From positions 1,078,501 to 1,142,500 of the forward strand of contig NC_011830.1 in assembly GCF_000021925.1 (NCBI RefSeq): 64,000 bases of DNA, read 5' to 3'. This document shows positions 24,603-33,698 of the stretch, in pieces. The translations under genes and the position numbers were made by a program. This stretch comes from Desulfitobacterium hafniense DCB-2 (GTDB lineage: Bacteria > Bacillota > Desulfitobacteriia > Desulfitobacteriales > Desulfitobacteriaceae). Positions within the stretch are counted from its first letter, which is position 1. The number at the start of each line of letters is the position of its first letter. Below the pieces are notes generated by a model that saw only the letters and a list, made by a program, of their open reading frames with translations, had not been told where the DNA came from and did no database searches.

Positions 24603-26276
24603 ATGAAGAATGTGGACAATTATCGCCGAGGGTATTTCATGCCCCCTGTCAAAAGCTTAAAGTGGGCGGAGAAGGAGTATATTACTACGCCACCCACCTG
24701 GTGCAGCGTTGATCTGCGGGACGGCAACCAGGCCTTGGTGGTGCCGATGAGCCTGGAAGAAAAACTGGAATATTATCACATGCTCTTGAAGATTGGCTTT
24801 AAGGAGATTGAGGTGGGTTTCCCGGCCGCCTCGGAAACAGAGTATGCTTTCCTGCGCACCCTTATTGAGCAGAATTTGATTCCTGAAGATGTGACCATTC
24901 AGGTCTTGACCCAATCCCGTGACCATATTATCGAAAAGACCTTCAAAGCTTTGGTGGGAGTCAAAAAGGCAGTCGTCCATCTCTATAATTCCACCTCTGT
25001 AGCCCAGCGGGAGCAGGTCTTTAAAATGAGCCGGGAGGAGATTGTGGAGATCGCCGTCAGTGGTGCCCGGCTGCTGAAAAAGTATGCCGCAGAGACGGAA
25101 GGGAATTTCCAATTTGAATATTCGCCGGAGAGCTTTACCGGTACAGAGATGGAGTTTGCCCTGGAAATCTGCAATCAGGTCCTGGATGTGTTTGAACCTA
25201 CCCCGGAAAACAAAGTGATTATTAACCTGCCGGCCACCGTTTCCCTGTCCATGCCCCACGTCTATGCCAGTCAGATTGAATATATGAGCGAGCATCTCAA
25301 ATATCGGGACAATGTGATCTTATCCCTCCATCCCCATAATGATCGGGGTACTGCCGTAGCTGATGCGGAGCTGGGCTTGCTGGCCGGTGGTCAACGCATC
25401 GAGGGGACCTTGTTTGGCAATGGGGAACGCACCGGCAATGTGGATATCGTCACCTTAGCCCTTAACCTGTTTTCCCATGGTGTGGACCCCGGCCTCAACT
25501 TCGCAAGCATGTTGGAAATCACGGCCAAGTATGAAGCGTTGACCCGGATGAAAGTCCATGACCGCCAGCCTTATGGGGGCAAGCTGGTTTTTGCAGCCTT
25601 CTCAGGTTCCCATCAGGATGCCATCACCAAGGGCATAAAATGGCGGGAAGAGCATGAGTGCCACTATTGGAATGTGCCCTATCTGCTTATCGATCCCCAG
25701 GACATCGGCCGGGAGTATGAGGGAGATGTGATCCGCATTAATAGCCAGTCGGGTAAGGGGGGCATCGCCTATATGCTGGAACAGCATTATGCTCTTGATT
25801 TGCCGGCTAAGATGCGGGAAGCCTTCGGCTATAAGGTGAAAAATGTCTCCGATAACCTGCACAAAGAACTCATGCCTGAAGAAATCAAGGATATTTTCTT
25901 CAAGGAATATGTCAATATTGAGAACCCCATTAAATTCCTCAACTTCCACTTCCTCAACCATGATGATTTTCAGACTACGGTTACTCTTGAGTTCAAGGGT
26001 GAGATTCAGGAGTTATCCGGGGAAGGGGACGGTCGTTTGGATGCCATCAGCAATGCTCTCCAGGCTCGCTTGGGGTTATCCTACTCTAACCTGATCTATA
26101 AAGAGCATGCTTTGGAATTAGGCTCCAAGTCACAAGCCGTTTCCTATGTGGGAGTCACCGGTCCGGATGGGGTGATTCATTGGGGATGCGGAATTCACAC
26201 CGATATCTTTACTTCTTCGGTTAAAGCGTTGATCAGTGCTATTAACACCATGATCAAGGATTCAGCTGCGGTTTAA
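24603..26276 (+). CDS. leuA: 2-isopropylmalate synthase, LeuA type 2
   Basis: First committed step of leucine synthesis: acetyl-CoA plus 2-oxoisovalerate. 557 residues, the longer type 2 form seen in actinobacteria and some clostridia. The TIM barrel begins CSVDLRDGNQALV, with the catalytic Arg and metal-binding Asp, and holds the metal-site HPHNDRGTAVADAE and LFGNGERTGNVD. The C-terminal part from about 430 is the LeuA dimer regulatory domain for leucine feedback inhibition. GGGAGGATG precedes the start. It is controlled by the T-box leader. leuBCD are not in the window. Confidence 0.94.
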   Translation: MKNVDNYRRGYFMPPVKSLKWAEKEYITTPPTWCSVDLRDGNQALVVPMSLEEKLEYYHMLLKIGFKEIEVGFPAASETEYAFLRTLIEQNLIPEDVTIQVLTQSRDHIIEKTFKALVGVKKAVVHLYNSTSVAQREQVFKMSREEIVEIAVSGARLLKKYAAETEGNFQFEYSPESFTGTEMEFALEICNQVLDVFEPTPENKVIINLPATVSLSMPHVYASQIEYMSEHLKYRDNVILSLHPHNDRGTAVADAELGLLAGGQRIEGTLFGNGERTGNVDIVTLALNLFSHGVDPGLNFASMLEITAKYEALTRMKVHDRQPYGGKLVFAAFSGSHQDAITKGIKWREEHECHYWNVPYLLIDPQDIGREYEGDVIRINSQSGKGGIAYMLEQHYALDLPAKMREAFGYKVKNVSDNLHKELMPEEIKDIFFKEYVNIENPIKFLNFHFLNHDDFQTTVTLEFKGEIQELSGEGDGRLDAISNALQARLGLSYSNLIYKEHALELGSKSQAVSYVGVTGPDGVIHWGCGIHTDIFTSSVKALISAINTMIKDSAAV

Positions 26277-26315
26277 TGATCGGTGTTGCATTTCCTAGGA
26301 ATCGCTGCCTTTTTA

Positions 26316-26324
26316 TGCTAGAAT
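26316..26324 (+). promoter_or_regulatory. Extended -10 promoter of MBL-fold gene 1
   Basis: TGCTAGAAT, followed by GATCAGAA, then the GAGGTGA ribosome-binding site. The same TAGAAT-ATCAGAA block precedes the paralogue at 49598. Confidence 0.5.
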
Positions 26325-26352
26325 GATCAGAACGACGCTATGCTGAGGTGAA

Positions 26353-27324
26353 ATGATGATTCGTGAAATCTATCCCCATATCTATCTGAATGAGATACCC
26401 TTGCCCCATAACCCCTTAAAGACATTGAACAGCTATATCGTTCTGTCCGGGGACCGCCCCCTTATTTTGGATACAGGGTTTGACCTGGAAGTTTGTAAGG
26501 CTGCTTTTATGGAGGGGGTGGAGGAACTTCAAATCGATCTGCAAAAGACAGATTTGGTACTGAGTCATATGCATGTGGACCACACCGGGCTGGCTGACTT
26601 TTTAGCTGAGAGAGGATGCCAGGTTTATATTGGGGAGAAGGACGGCATTCTGCTCAATAATTATAGAACTTCGCCGGGCCTTATTATGGGTGAATTGAAT
26701 AAGGTCTTGAATTTAGGCCAGGAAATGAATTCGACGGAGAAAGCGGTCTTTGATATTACTCCTAAAAAGCCTTTGGCCTATACTCCGCTGAATGAGGGAG
26801 ACTGCTTAGAGACCGGACTCTATCAATGGGAAGTTATCAATATTCCCGGACATAGTCCGGGGCACATCGGCCTCTATGAAAGAAGGCATAAACTGTTTTT
26901 GGGCGGCGATCATATCCTCAATGAGATCACTCCCAATATCACCTTTTTTCATTACAAAATTGATAGTCTCGGGAACTTTATCAGGAGCCTGGAAAAGATC
27001 CGCGGGTATGATATTGAGCAGGTATTTCCTGCCCATCGCAGCCTTATCGCCAACCACCGGCAGCGGATCGATGAGCTGATCGCCCATCATCAAGAGCGCT
27101 TGGTGGAGATTGCGGAGATCCTGCGGGATGGCAAAAAGACGGTGGGTCAGACGGCGTCAAAAATGCACTGGGAGCTGAGATATAACAGCTGGGATGACTT
27201 TCCTCTAGCTCAAAAGTGGTTTGCTTCCGGGGAGGCGATGGCTCATCTGGAGCATTTGGTGCACAAAGGAGACGTTCGGCGGGTGAACCACGATGGGGAA
27301 GCCTATTACGAATTAGTAAACTAA
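26353..27324 (+). CDS. Metallo-beta-lactamase-fold hydrolase, copy 1
   Basis: A cytoplasmic hydrolase of 323 residues (an ATG one codon later is equally good). The metal site is HMHVDHTG near 74-81, then HSPGHIGLYE, GGDHIL and FPAHRSLI. The C-terminal 80 residues look like the winged-helix-type extension seen in YflN/RNase Z-like and MBL hydrolases (EIAEILRDGKKTVGQTASKMHW). The substrate is unknown. A paralogue with the same length and layout lies at 49598, and both have the same promoter block, suggesting parallel regulation. It ends at a bidirectional terminator. Confidence 0.85.
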   Translation: MMIREIYPHIYLNEIPLPHNPLKTLNSYIVLSGDRPLILDTGFDLEVCKAAFMEGVEELQIDLQKTDLVLSHMHVDHTGLADFLAERGCQVYIGEKDGILLNNYRTSPGLIMGELNKVLNLGQEMNSTEKAVFDITPKKPLAYTPLNEGDCLETGLYQWEVINIPGHSPGHIGLYERRHKLFLGGDHILNEITPNITFFHYKIDSLGNFIRSLEKIRGYDIEQVFPAHRSLIANHRQRIDELIAHHQERLVEIAEILRDGKKTVGQTASKMHWELRYNSWDDFPLAQKWFASGEAMAHLEHLVHKGDVRRVNHDGEAYYELVN

Positions 27325-27329
27325 AAGAT

Positions 27330-27391
27330 AAAAGCCAAGGTAACATTTCACCCTATAGCGTAAGCGGGGAAATGGGCCTTGGCTTTTTTAC
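27330..27391. terminator. Bidirectional terminator between MBL gene 1 and the sigma-54 activator
   Basis: Long interrupted stem (AAAAGCCAAGG...CATTTC.CCC pairing with GGGG.AAATG...CCTTGGCTTTTTT). The T-run follows on the plus side and the A-run on the other side serves the minus-strand gene. Confidence 0.85.
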
Positions 27392-29325
27392 TTTTTCACT
27401 GCTGAAGTTTTTAGTTGAATATTGTATTTTTCAATTTTGCGGTACAAGGTGTTGCGGGACATCTTTAAGGCTTTTGCCGTTTGAAAGATATTGCCGTTAT
27501 AGCTTTCCAGCAGGTTGATGATGTGTTCCCGTTCTGATTCCCCGATTCGGGAAGTAGATGGTATGGATTGAGAGGTCGCATTTTGAGAAGGCAAAATATA
27601 TTCAGGTAAAAAGTCGGGAGTAATTTCTAGGCCTTCGGACAAGATCAACGCTTTTTCAATGACGTTTTTTAACTCTCTGACATTTCCCGGCCAACTGTAG
27701 CCGCAAAGGATTTGCAGAGCAGCCGGATGAATTTGTTTGGATGGAACATTATACTGCCTGGATAATTCGGATATAAAATATTCCGCCAATAAAGGAATAT
27801 CGCACTTTCGTTCATGGAGCGGCGGCAGGTTGATCTCAATGACGTTGAGCCGATAATAGAGATCCTGACGGAATTGCCCCAGTCTGACCAGCTCTGCCAT
27901 ATCTTTATTGGTTGCGGCGATAATGCGCACATCCACTTTTTTGGGCTTATTGGAGTTTATCCGCGTGATGGTCCGTTCCTGGAGGAATCTCAGGAGAGTT
28001 ACCTGCATGTCCAGGGGCATTTCTCCTATTTCGTCCAGAAGCAGGGTTCCTTCATGAGCATGCTCGAATTTTCCGATGGAACCATGGGCACGAGCACCGG
28101 TAAAAGCCCCTTCTTCATAGCCAAAAAGTTCACTATGAAGCAAATCCTTGGGCAGTGCTCCGCAATTGATAGCTACAAAATTGCCTTTCCGTCCACTGCG
28201 TTGATGGATGGCTTTAGCCACCACTTCTTTGCCTGTCCCGGTTTCCCCCAACAGCAACACATTGGATGGGAATTTGGCGGTTTTTTGAACGATGCTGTCT
28301 ACCTTGGACCAAGCGGTGCTTTCACCGATATAGTCAATCCCATGAGGTTTGGAGAGCTTATGGGGAATAGAAACGGGGCCTTGCTTTTTAAAAATAAGCA
28401 GGGTATGGACTTCACCGCTAAGAAGCCGAATCTGCCGTTTTCTGAGCAGCCGGCAGCGGAAGGTTTCTCTTTTATGGGGTGTGAAATTTGTTTTAAACTC
28501 AATTTCTTCACTGGGTTGTTCGTAATTGTTGGCGAGGAGACGATTCAAATCATGTTTGTCAGCAAGATAGTTCCCTAAAGACTTGCCGGTTGTGTCGGAA
28601 CCGGCCAAAGAGCTTGCGAAAACATGGTTGGCTGTATAGATTGTCCCATCATGCTCCAGAACAAGAACCGGGCTGGAACAATCATCGATCATTGTTTTGA
28701 TCCGAGGTCTGAGTTCAAGAGGTTTAGCGGGTTTAGGCCCTGCCATCAGACAATATTCGATGAGTTTAGCTGCAGTGATAGTCATGGCAAGGGCTTTATC
28801 GTGAAGGCTGCCAAAGGGATTGACCCCATTGAGGACGGCAACCAATGCATTGTCGATCATAATCGGAGAACTCACACCGGAATGGTTCTGACTGATAATG
28901 CGGTAATGCTCATAGCCGTCGGTTCTCATGGGGATTTTTTCCTTTAGGGCGATAGTGACAGCGCCGTTACCACAAGTCGCTTCATCGGTATAGGCTCCTA
29001 AAGTCCGGGGGTAGTTTTTTAACGGGGTAATCAACTCAAAAACAAACCCATCAGAATCGCAGATGCTGATGTTGCAATCCAGCAAAGTATAAAGATAGTT
29101 CATAACCGGAGCCGCTAAAGACAGTAATTCTGCATATTGGGTTCTTTTTTTCTGCAACAAGGAGGGGTCGCATTTAGGAAATTCCGTTGACCAGGGATCA
29201 AGGCCAAGCTTCCGGCATCGTTCCCATGAGCGGGCCACAGAAGGATGAACTTTGTCTTCCTGGCTCACTCCGCGGACTATAAAGTTCTTCCAAGCCTCAA
29301 GAATTTCTTCCTGGGTATAATGCAT
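27388..29325 (-). CDS. Sigma-54-dependent transcriptional activator (AcoR-like: GAF-PAS-AAA+-Fis)
   Basis: 645 residues from the ATG at 29325, which follows GAGGAGG at 8 bases; nine more codons are open upstream. The N-terminal part contains a GAF-type sensor (about 60-200) and a PAS-like segment (about 210-310). The AAA+ domain has Walker A GETGTGKE and the sigma-54-contacting GAFTGA motif (FGYEEGAFTGAR). The C-terminus is a Fis-type helix-turn-helix (NIFQTAKALKMSRNTLYRKI). It is divergent from the crotonase/CoA-transferase gene set, where two -24/-12 promoters and shared upstream half-sites are visible, so it is very likely their activator. The effector is probably a pathway substrate. Confidence 0.93.
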   Translation of the reverse strand: MHYTQEEILEAWKNFIVRGVSQEDKVHPSVARSWERCRKLGLDPWSTEFPKCDPSLLQKKRTQYAELLSLAAPVMNYLYTLLDCNISICDSDGFVFELITPLKNYPRTLGAYTDEATCGNGAVTIALKEKIPMRTDGYEHYRIISQNHSGVSSPIMIDNALVAVLNGVNPFGSLHDKALAMTITAAKLIEYCLMAGPKPAKPLELRPRIKTMIDDCSSPVLVLEHDGTIYTANHVFASSLAGSDTTGKSLGNYLADKHDLNRLLANNYEQPSEEIEFKTNFTPHKRETFRCRLLRKRQIRLLSGEVHTLLIFKKQGPVSIPHKLSKPHGIDYIGESTAWSKVDSIVQKTAKFPSNVLLLGETGTGKEVVAKAIHQRSGRKGNFVAINCGALPKDLLHSELFGYEEGAFTGARAHGSIGKFEHAHEGTLLLDEIGEMPLDMQVTLLRFLQERTITRINSNKPKKVDVRIIAATNKDMAELVRLGQFRQDLYYRLNVIEINLPPLHERKCDIPLLAEYFISELSRQYNVPSKQIHPAALQILCGYSWPGNVRELKNVIEKALILSEGLEITPDFLPEYILPSQNATSQSIPSTSRIGESEREHIINLLESYNGNIFQTAKALKMSRNTLYRKIEKYNIQLKTSAVKK

Positions 29326-29539
29326 AGTCACAGCCTCCTCAGAAGAAATCATGGTGAAAGTATCCTTTAAACCTTTATGTTCTTTCTCTCACTTCGAGAA
29401 GCAGTCATGAGCAAAAGGGCTGAAAAGCGGTAATTCGAGGTGTTAGTAATAACTTTCCCAATCTTATAGCCATCTTACACCACATTAATAATATTTTCAA
29501 CTCCGAACCTTTTCCTAAAAAAAACCGGCTGCGTAAAGC

Positions 29540-29587
29540 GGAACAATTTGTTCAAACAAAGTGTTCCGTCTTGTGAACAATGGAACA
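29540..29587. promoter_or_regulatory. Candidate enhancer (UAS) for the activator, site 1
   Basis: Cluster of half-sites: GGAACA (29540), TTTGTTC (29547-29553), AAAGTGTTCC (29558-29567), GTGAACAA (29573) and GGAACA (29582). The AAAGTGTT half-site recurs upstream of the second sigma-54 promoter. It lies about 90 bases upstream of the -12 element, a normal enhancer distance. Confidence 0.6.
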
Positions 29588-29641
29588 TCTGGTTTTAGGG
29601 GTTTCTTCTCTGCTTTAAAGGAAAATGAGGTATTAATGAAT

Positions 29642-29657
29642 TGGCATGAGTTTTGCA
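29642..29657 (+). promoter_or_regulatory. Sigma-54 (-24/-12) promoter of the crotonase-MFS operon
   Basis: TGGCATG-N4-TTGCA, with GG and GC 12 bases apart, matching the consensus TGGCACG-N4-TTGCW. It is 130 bases upstream of the crotonase start and divergent from the sigma-54 activator gene. Confidence 0.88.
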
Positions 29658-29786
29658 TTGATCATAAGTTGTCTAAAAATACAGTTTATGAACAGCAAGA
29701 GGGAGGGATCAAACGCGAGCAAATTTTAGTACATCATTTCACGATTTTGCCGGAATTAAACACGCGGCTCAACAGGAGGTAGCAAA

Positions 29787-30554
29787 ATGTCCGAGACTTT
29801 ATTATGGGAAAAACAAAATGACGGTATCGCTTATGTAATTATTAATAAACCGGAACGCAGAAATGCTATGGATGCCGATTTGATGGTGAAGATGGTACAA
29901 GTTTTGGAGCAACTGGATCAGGATACGGATGTCAGGGTTATCATCCTCAAAGGTCAAGGGGATCACTTCAGCTCGGGGGGCGATTTGAAAGCGGGGGTCG
30001 GCGGTGAGCCCACTGTTGAGAATTCCAGAGCAGCCTTACAAAAGTTTATTTTTGCCGCAAGAAAGATCCAAGAGATGGAAAAGCCTGTCATTGCTATGGT
30101 CAAAGGCTATGCTGTGGGCGGAGGCATGAGCTTAGCCATGGTTTGCGATATTGTGTTTGCGTCGGAGGATGCCAAATTCAGCTCCAATTTCCTCAAAGTA
30201 GGAATTACACCGGAAATGGGTGCTATGCTGCTAATGCCCATGATGATGGGTGCTCAAAGAGCAAAGGAATTGTGGTTTACAGGAAGAGTTATTGATGCAG
30301 CGGAAGCAAAAGAGTTGGGATTTGTTAACAGAGTCTATACTGCGGAAGAAATTGAGAACGCTACCCGGAACTTTGCCGCAGACTTAGCCCAAATGCCTGC
30401 TCTTCCGGTCAGAATCACCAAACGGATTACCAATTCAACTCTGTTTAATTTATTGAACTCGGTGATGGAAGCGGAGCTTCAATCCACTCCTTTTTGCACC
30501 CAGACGGAAGAGCATAAATCTTTAATTGAAGCGTTTAAAAACCGGAAAAAATAA
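29787..30554 (+). CDS. Enoyl-CoA hydratase/isomerase family protein (CaiD-like position)
   Basis: A crotonase-fold enzyme of 255 residues acting on acyl-CoA thioesters. The oxyanion-hole segments are visible: HFSSGGDLKAG near 62-72 and GYAVGGGMSLAMVCDIVFAS near 109-128. ITPEMGAMLLMP holds an acidic residue near the usual catalytic Glu position. An AGGAGG ribosome-binding site precedes the start. It is first in the operon under the sigma-54 promoter and followed by a transporter. By analogy with carnitine pathways it may hydrate or dehydrate the enoyl-CoA intermediate; a hydrolase or isomerase role is not excluded. Confidence 0.85.
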   Translation: MSETLLWEKQNDGIAYVIINKPERRNAMDADLMVKMVQVLEQLDQDTDVRVIILKGQGDHFSSGGDLKAGVGGEPTVENSRAALQKFIFAARKIQEMEKPVIAMVKGYAVGGGMSLAMVCDIVFASEDAKFSSNFLKVGITPEMGAMLLMPMMMGAQRAKELWFTGRVIDAAEAKELGFVNRVYTAEEIENATRNFAADLAQMPALPVRITKRITNSTLFNLLNSVMEAELQSTPFCTQTEEHKSLIEAFKNRKK

Positions 30555-30585
30555 GAGCAAGTAATACATGCTGGGAGGAAGCAAT

Positions 30586-32163
30586 ATGACCAATGAACAG
30601 CTGAGCCGGAAATCTCCGTGGTTTTCATACCTGGGGTTATTATTGGGAACTTTCACCATGATTGAGGCAATGGCCTTTCAAATTCCCGCTTTGCCGGTGC
30701 TGACGAAGGAATTTGGAGTCCCGGTAGCCACAGCAGCCTTGATCAGCCTGTGCTATTACCTGACGGCTACCGTGTGCGGTCCCGTCTTTGGCAATATTGC
30801 CGATCAGATAGGCCGCAAACGCATTGCCATGATCGGTATGATTATTTTTGCCATCAGTGAATTTATGGCTGCCTTTGCCACCAACTATCCCTTTTTCTTA
30901 TTGGCCAGATTGTGCCAGGGAATTGGTGTGGCGGCCGTTCTCCCGGCCGGCCTTTCCTATGCCAGCTATTTATTTCCGCCCAACAAGCGGGGAATAGCGG
31001 TGGGTGTGTATACTGCCGTCGGGACCTTTGCTTCGGCGATGGGTGGTTTTTTAGGCGGGATTTTGATTGCGAAATTCGGCTGGCAATCCCTTTATATTAT
31101 CAGCGGCGTTTTAGCAGTCCTAGGCATCGCACTGGTACAGATAACGGTTCCCGAGACTCCCACTGCGGAGAGGAAGCCCTTTGATTATACCGGCTCGATC
31201 CTGCTTTTGCTTACCATAGGAACTTGGTTATCTCTTTCCGTACTGGTTGCCAATTTTGGCTGGGTATCACCCTATACTCTGGGTATGTTGGGATTAGCCC
31301 TTGTTTTTGCCATAAGTTTCTGGAATGTGGAGAAAAGAACCAGTCACCCCTTTATGGACTTATCCATCCTTAAAAACCGCTACTTTGCTGCACCGATCCT
31401 GCTCTATTTCTTTATTGCTCTCTGCTCCCAAGGCTCCGTATTTACAAACTCCTACTTTGTTACAGCCAAACCGGGGTTGGGCACTGCCTATGTAGGCATT
31501 ATGACAGGAGTGATTTATCTGGCTGGAGCGGTAACATCCCTGCTCAGCGGCAAATTGATTGATTCTTTTAAGATTAAAACGGTTTTGCTGATAGGAATGG
31601 GAACCTTCATCGTTGGTACTCTGCTTTATTCCCAGTACACAGTGGACACGCCCTTTTGGTATATTGTGCTGACGTTGGTGTTTATGTCCGGTTCCTTGTT
31701 GTTTATGGCCCCTGCCTGCATGAAAATGTCCATGTCCGCTGTTCCCCCGGAAAAGCTCGGCAGCGGCTCAGGAACGTATATCATGATTCGCGATTTAGGA
31801 AGTCCCAGCGGACAAACGACCATGCTGGCTGCCTTTGGAGCGATTTCAGCCTCCTCTCTGGCTGCGGAGATAACTGCTGAGGCTCAGAACTCGGGAGTAA
31901 GCCAGGATATGATACCGGCCGTGGTGGAAGCGGGGAAAACAGCCGGTAAAGTTATTGACCCGGCCTTAACGGATCATTTGGCCAAGATTGGGGTTAGCTT
32001 TCAGGATCTCTATGCTAAGGCCAATTTCGATGGCATGGTCATTGCGATCAACCAGATGAGCACGATCATTATTGCTATAGCGGTAGCAGCTTTTATAGCA
32101 GCAGTCTTTGTCTTGCCCAATACCAATGGCGGCCCCGGTGGCCTTGACCCCAAAAACAAATAA
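30586..32163 (+). CDS. Major facilitator superfamily transporter 1
   Basis: 525 residues from the ATG at 30586 after GGGAGGAA; six more codons are open upstream. At least 12 transmembrane helices are seen, with the MFS signature GNIADQIGRKRIAMIG after helix 2. A hydrophilic loop of about 60 residues precedes the last helix (SLAAEITAEAQNSG to FDGMV), as in DHA2-type members, and the tail is Gly-rich. It lies 31 bases after the crotonase gene and probably imports the pathway substrate or exports the product. The usual carnitine antiporter CaiT (BCCT family) is absent, so the substrate may differ. Confidence 0.85.
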   Translation: MTNEQLSRKSPWFSYLGLLLGTFTMIEAMAFQIPALPVLTKEFGVPVATAALISLCYYLTATVCGPVFGNIADQIGRKRIAMIGMIIFAISEFMAAFATNYPFFLLARLCQGIGVAAVLPAGLSYASYLFPPNKRGIAVGVYTAVGTFASAMGGFLGGILIAKFGWQSLYIISGVLAVLGIALVQITVPETPTAERKPFDYTGSILLLLTIGTWLSLSVLVANFGWVSPYTLGMLGLALVFAISFWNVEKRTSHPFMDLSILKNRYFAAPILLYFFIALCSQGSVFTNSYFVTAKPGLGTAYVGIMTGVIYLAGAVTSLLSGKLIDSFKIKTVLLIGMGTFIVGTLLYSQYTVDTPFWYIVLTLVFMSGSLLFMAPACMKMSMSAVPPEKLGSGSGTYIMIRDLGSPSGQTTMLAAFGAISASSLAAEITAEAQNSGVSQDMIPAVVEAGKTAGKVIDPALTDHLAKIGVSFQDLYAKANFDGMVIAINQMSTIIIAIAVAAFIAAVFVLPNTNGGPGGLDPKNK

Positions 32164-32195
32164 GACAAGACAGACTTGTTCAAGAGCTTAAAGGG

Positions 32196-32224
32196 AGAAG
32201 CTGTGTGCCTTAAGCCACAGCTTC
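32196..32224 (+). terminator. Stem-loop ending the crotonase-MFS operon
   Basis: GAAGCTGTG/CACAGCTTC (9 bp, 10-base loop) followed by TTGCTTGTTG. The T-tract is imperfect, so some readthrough is possible. Confidence 0.5.
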
Positions 32225-32236
32225 TTGCTTGTTGTG

Positions 32237-32272
32237 AAAGTGTTGGCAGGGAACACTTTGACTGAACACTTT
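32237..32272. promoter_or_regulatory. Candidate enhancer (UAS) for the activator, site 2
   Basis: AAAGTGTT (32237-32244), 7-base spacer, AACACTTT (32252-32259), then a third copy AACACTTT (32265-32272). The perfect 8-bp inverted half-sites match the AAAGTGTT seen at 29558. It lies about 105-135 bases upstream of the second -12 element. Confidence 0.65.
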
Positions 32273-32362
32273 GTTTCGTTTTTATGGGGATGGAAAGCGT
32301 CTCCTGATGGATTTCCCCAGCAATATCAGGTCAAAGAGATTATTTTTCTTCCGTCTTCGAGT

Positions 32363-32378
32363 TGGCATCATTCTTGCT
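32363..32378 (+). promoter_or_regulatory. Sigma-54 (-24/-12) promoter of the CoA-transferase/fix gene set
   Basis: TGGCATC-N4-TTGCT with correct GG-GC spacing, 56 bases before the CaiB-like start. Confidence 0.88.
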
Positions 32379-32433
32379 TTATATAGATATGGAAACTACC
32401 GGTGCATGACAGATTGAAAGGAGAAAGAGCAGC

Positions 32434-33648
32434 ATGAAAAAGTCTGAGATTCCAAAGTTTGGGAACCTGCAGGGTTTGAAGGTCATTACATCCGGGTCGG
32501 CAATTGCAGGCCCTTTTGCCGGGGCACTTTTTGCAGAACAGGGTGCTGAAGTTATTTACCTGGAGAATACGGCTGTTCCCGATATGTTTCGTATGTTTGG
32601 AGACGTTTGGTCGAGTGAGCATAGAAACGAGAGAACCATGGCCTTGGATATTCAGTCTCCCGAAGGCCGGGAAATATTAGTCAAACTTGTCCAATGGTGC
32701 GATATCCTGATCGAATCCTCCAAAGGAGGTACTTGGGCCAAGTGGGGGCTGACGGACGAATTTCTCTGGGGGATCAATCCCAAACTGGTCATCACCCATG
32801 TTTCAGGTTTTGGACTGACAGGTGATCCGGATTACATCAAACGGGGATCCTTTGACCCTATCGGGCAGGCCTTCAGCGGTTACATGGCCATTAATGGAGA
32901 ACCGGAACCGGCCCCGCCTTATGCACCAAAGCCCTTTACCGGGGATTATGTGACGGCCTTAAATACCACTTGGGCCACCTTGGCGGCCCTCTACCGGACC
33001 CAGCAAACCGGGGTAGGAGAAAGTGTTGATGTTGCCCAGTATGAGTGCCTGGTCCGTATTCAAGGGAATTTTCTCCTGGAAGGAGTCAATTCCGGCAAAC
33101 AACCGCCCCGCATGGGCAATAAAGATCTGAAATCTGCTCTGGAAAACGTCCAGAAATGCCAAGATGGCAATTACGTCATGCTGGCCTTAGGGGGAGGCGC
33201 AGTCTTAAGGAGAGTTGAAAAACTTTGGGGCCTCGACGGTGACCCGGATTTTCAAGAGCCTCATACAGTGATCTTCAAAGAGGATGGACCCCGTGCTGAA
33301 AAATTTGTGAAAGCTGCTGTTGAGTTTTGCCGGACCCATACTGCCGAAGAAGTGGATCGCATCATGAACGAAAATCAAATCCCCTGCAGTATTGTCATGA
33401 CTTATGACAAAATGCTGGATAACCCTCAGTACAAAGCCAGGGAGACCATAACGGAATGGTATGACGAGATCGGCGGCCGCAGGATCAAAGGGGTGGCCCC
33501 CATTCCCAGGTTCAGGAACAACCCAAGCCAAATCTTCCGCAGCGGGCATACCTACGGTATGGACAATGAGGATGTGCTGAGTGAGTTTGGCTATAGCGAA
33601 AATGAGATCAAAGCTTTCTATGACAAAGGTGTTATTAAGAAAAAATAG
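32434..33648 (+). CDS. CaiB/BaiF-family (type III) CoA-transferase 1
   Basis: 404 residues, the same length and layout as E. coli CaiB (IPKFGNLQGLKV at the N-terminus, SGFGLTGDPDYI, and RGSFDPIGQAFSGYM). The Asp in FDPIGQAF lies near residue 146, in the region that holds the catalytic Asp in this family; in E. coli CaiB this stretch reads YNTIAQAF, so the exact catalytic residue is uncertain. It would move CoA between pathway thioesters, letting the product CoA activate new substrate. A purine-rich site precedes the start. It is the first gene after the second sigma-54 promoter. A second CaiB-like gene lies 9 kb downstream in the same set. Confidence 0.88.
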   Translation: MKKSEIPKFGNLQGLKVITSGSAIAGPFAGALFAEQGAEVIYLENTAVPDMFRMFGDVWSSEHRNERTMALDIQSPEGREILVKLVQWCDILIESSKGGTWAKWGLTDEFLWGINPKLVITHVSGFGLTGDPDYIKRGSFDPIGQAFSGYMAINGEPEPAPPYAPKPFTGDYVTALNTTWATLAALYRTQQTGVGESVDVAQYECLVRIQGNFLLEGVNSGKQPPRMGNKDLKSALENVQKCQDGNYVMLALGGGAVLRRVEKLWGLDGDPDFQEPHTVIFKEDGPRAEKFVKAAVEFCRTHTAEEVDRIMNENQIPCSIVMTYDKMLDNPQYKARETITEWYDEIGGRRIKGVAPIPRFRNNPSQIFRSGHTYGMDNEDVLSEFGYSENEIKAFYDKGVIKKK

Positions 33649-33698
33649 GCCTTTATGTGCTAAAACGCTTTAACACAAAGAGAATGAGGTGGGAAGTC

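Noticed and set aside
27814..28578. 254-codon open frame opposite the sigma-54 activator
   Set aside because: Antisense to a strongly conserved AAA+ domain, with no plausible ribosome-binding site or family.
29561..29782. 73-codon plus-strand open frame upstream of the crotonase gene
   Set aside because: It covers the sigma-54 promoter and upstream half-sites and lacks a ribosome-binding site, so it would be untranscribed over most of its length.
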